A stretch of 5,620 bases of DNA from CAYSLA01 sp964431685 (lineage in GTDB: Bacteria; Armatimonadota; UBA5829): assembly GCA_964431685.1 (NCBI GenBank), contig CAYSLA010000203.1:1-5620 (forward strand). The letters are read 5' to 3'. The first letter of the stretch is position 1; every line of letters starts with the position of its first letter. Position numbers and translations under genes: made by a program. This document shows positions 5,613 to 5,620 of this stretch, in pieces. Below the pieces are notes generated by a model. The model worked only from the letters and a program-made list of their open reading frames with translations, was not told the origin of the DNA and did no database searches.

Positions 5613-5620
5613 CGAACCGC

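Overview
The window carries two long minus-strand genes separated by a repeat-filled leader. It looks like a piece of a draft or metagenome-assembled bacterial chromosome: moderately high GC by eye, good sigma70-type promoters, GC-rich dispersed intergenic repeats, and an unresolved run of exactly 100 N. No gene here fixes the phylum. The style (PAS sensors ending in RsbW/RsbT-like ATPase domains, plus G/C-tract repeats) would suit a free-living terrestrial or aquatic lineage such as Armatimonadota, Planctomycetota or a relative, but that is a weak guess.

Right part (5620 to 3359, read leftwards): a promoter with an extended -10 (TGATATAAT) at the window edge leads through a leader of about 160 nt to a 691-residue soluble signalling protein. 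It has a degenerate receiver domain, three PAS domains and a GHKL ATPase of the anti-sigma/SpoIIAB-RsbW type. The receiver lacks its phospho-accepting Asp and no phosphorylatable H-box is visible, so this is probably not a classical two-component kinase.

Middle (3358 to 2859): just after that gene is a second strong minus-strand promoter (TTGACC, 18 bp, TATAAT, again with TG upstream of the -10). Between it and the next gene lies a tandem array of a 128-bp, hairpin-rich repeat. The assembly gap sits in register inside this array. The array abuts a small palindromic element that overlaps the ribosome-binding region of the downstream gene.

Left part (2858 to 54): a 934-residue membrane protein without a recognised name. 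Its order is two TPRs, a disordered linker, two probable PsbP/Mog1-like domains, a second acidic linker, four membrane segments, then 16 cysteines arranged as eight CxxC pairs. Their spacing fits two tandem FYVE-like treble-clef zinc modules. Three palindromic DNA elements of two families lie inside this reading frame without breaking it, and the DNA repeat that precedes the gene recurs inverted just after its stop (positions 1-32).

The genes are co-oriented and have look-alike promoters, so they may be co-regulated, but nothing in the sequence proves a common pathway. The best candidates for something undescribed are the TPR/PsbP-like/4TM/tandem-zinc protein and the in-frame palindromic elements within it.
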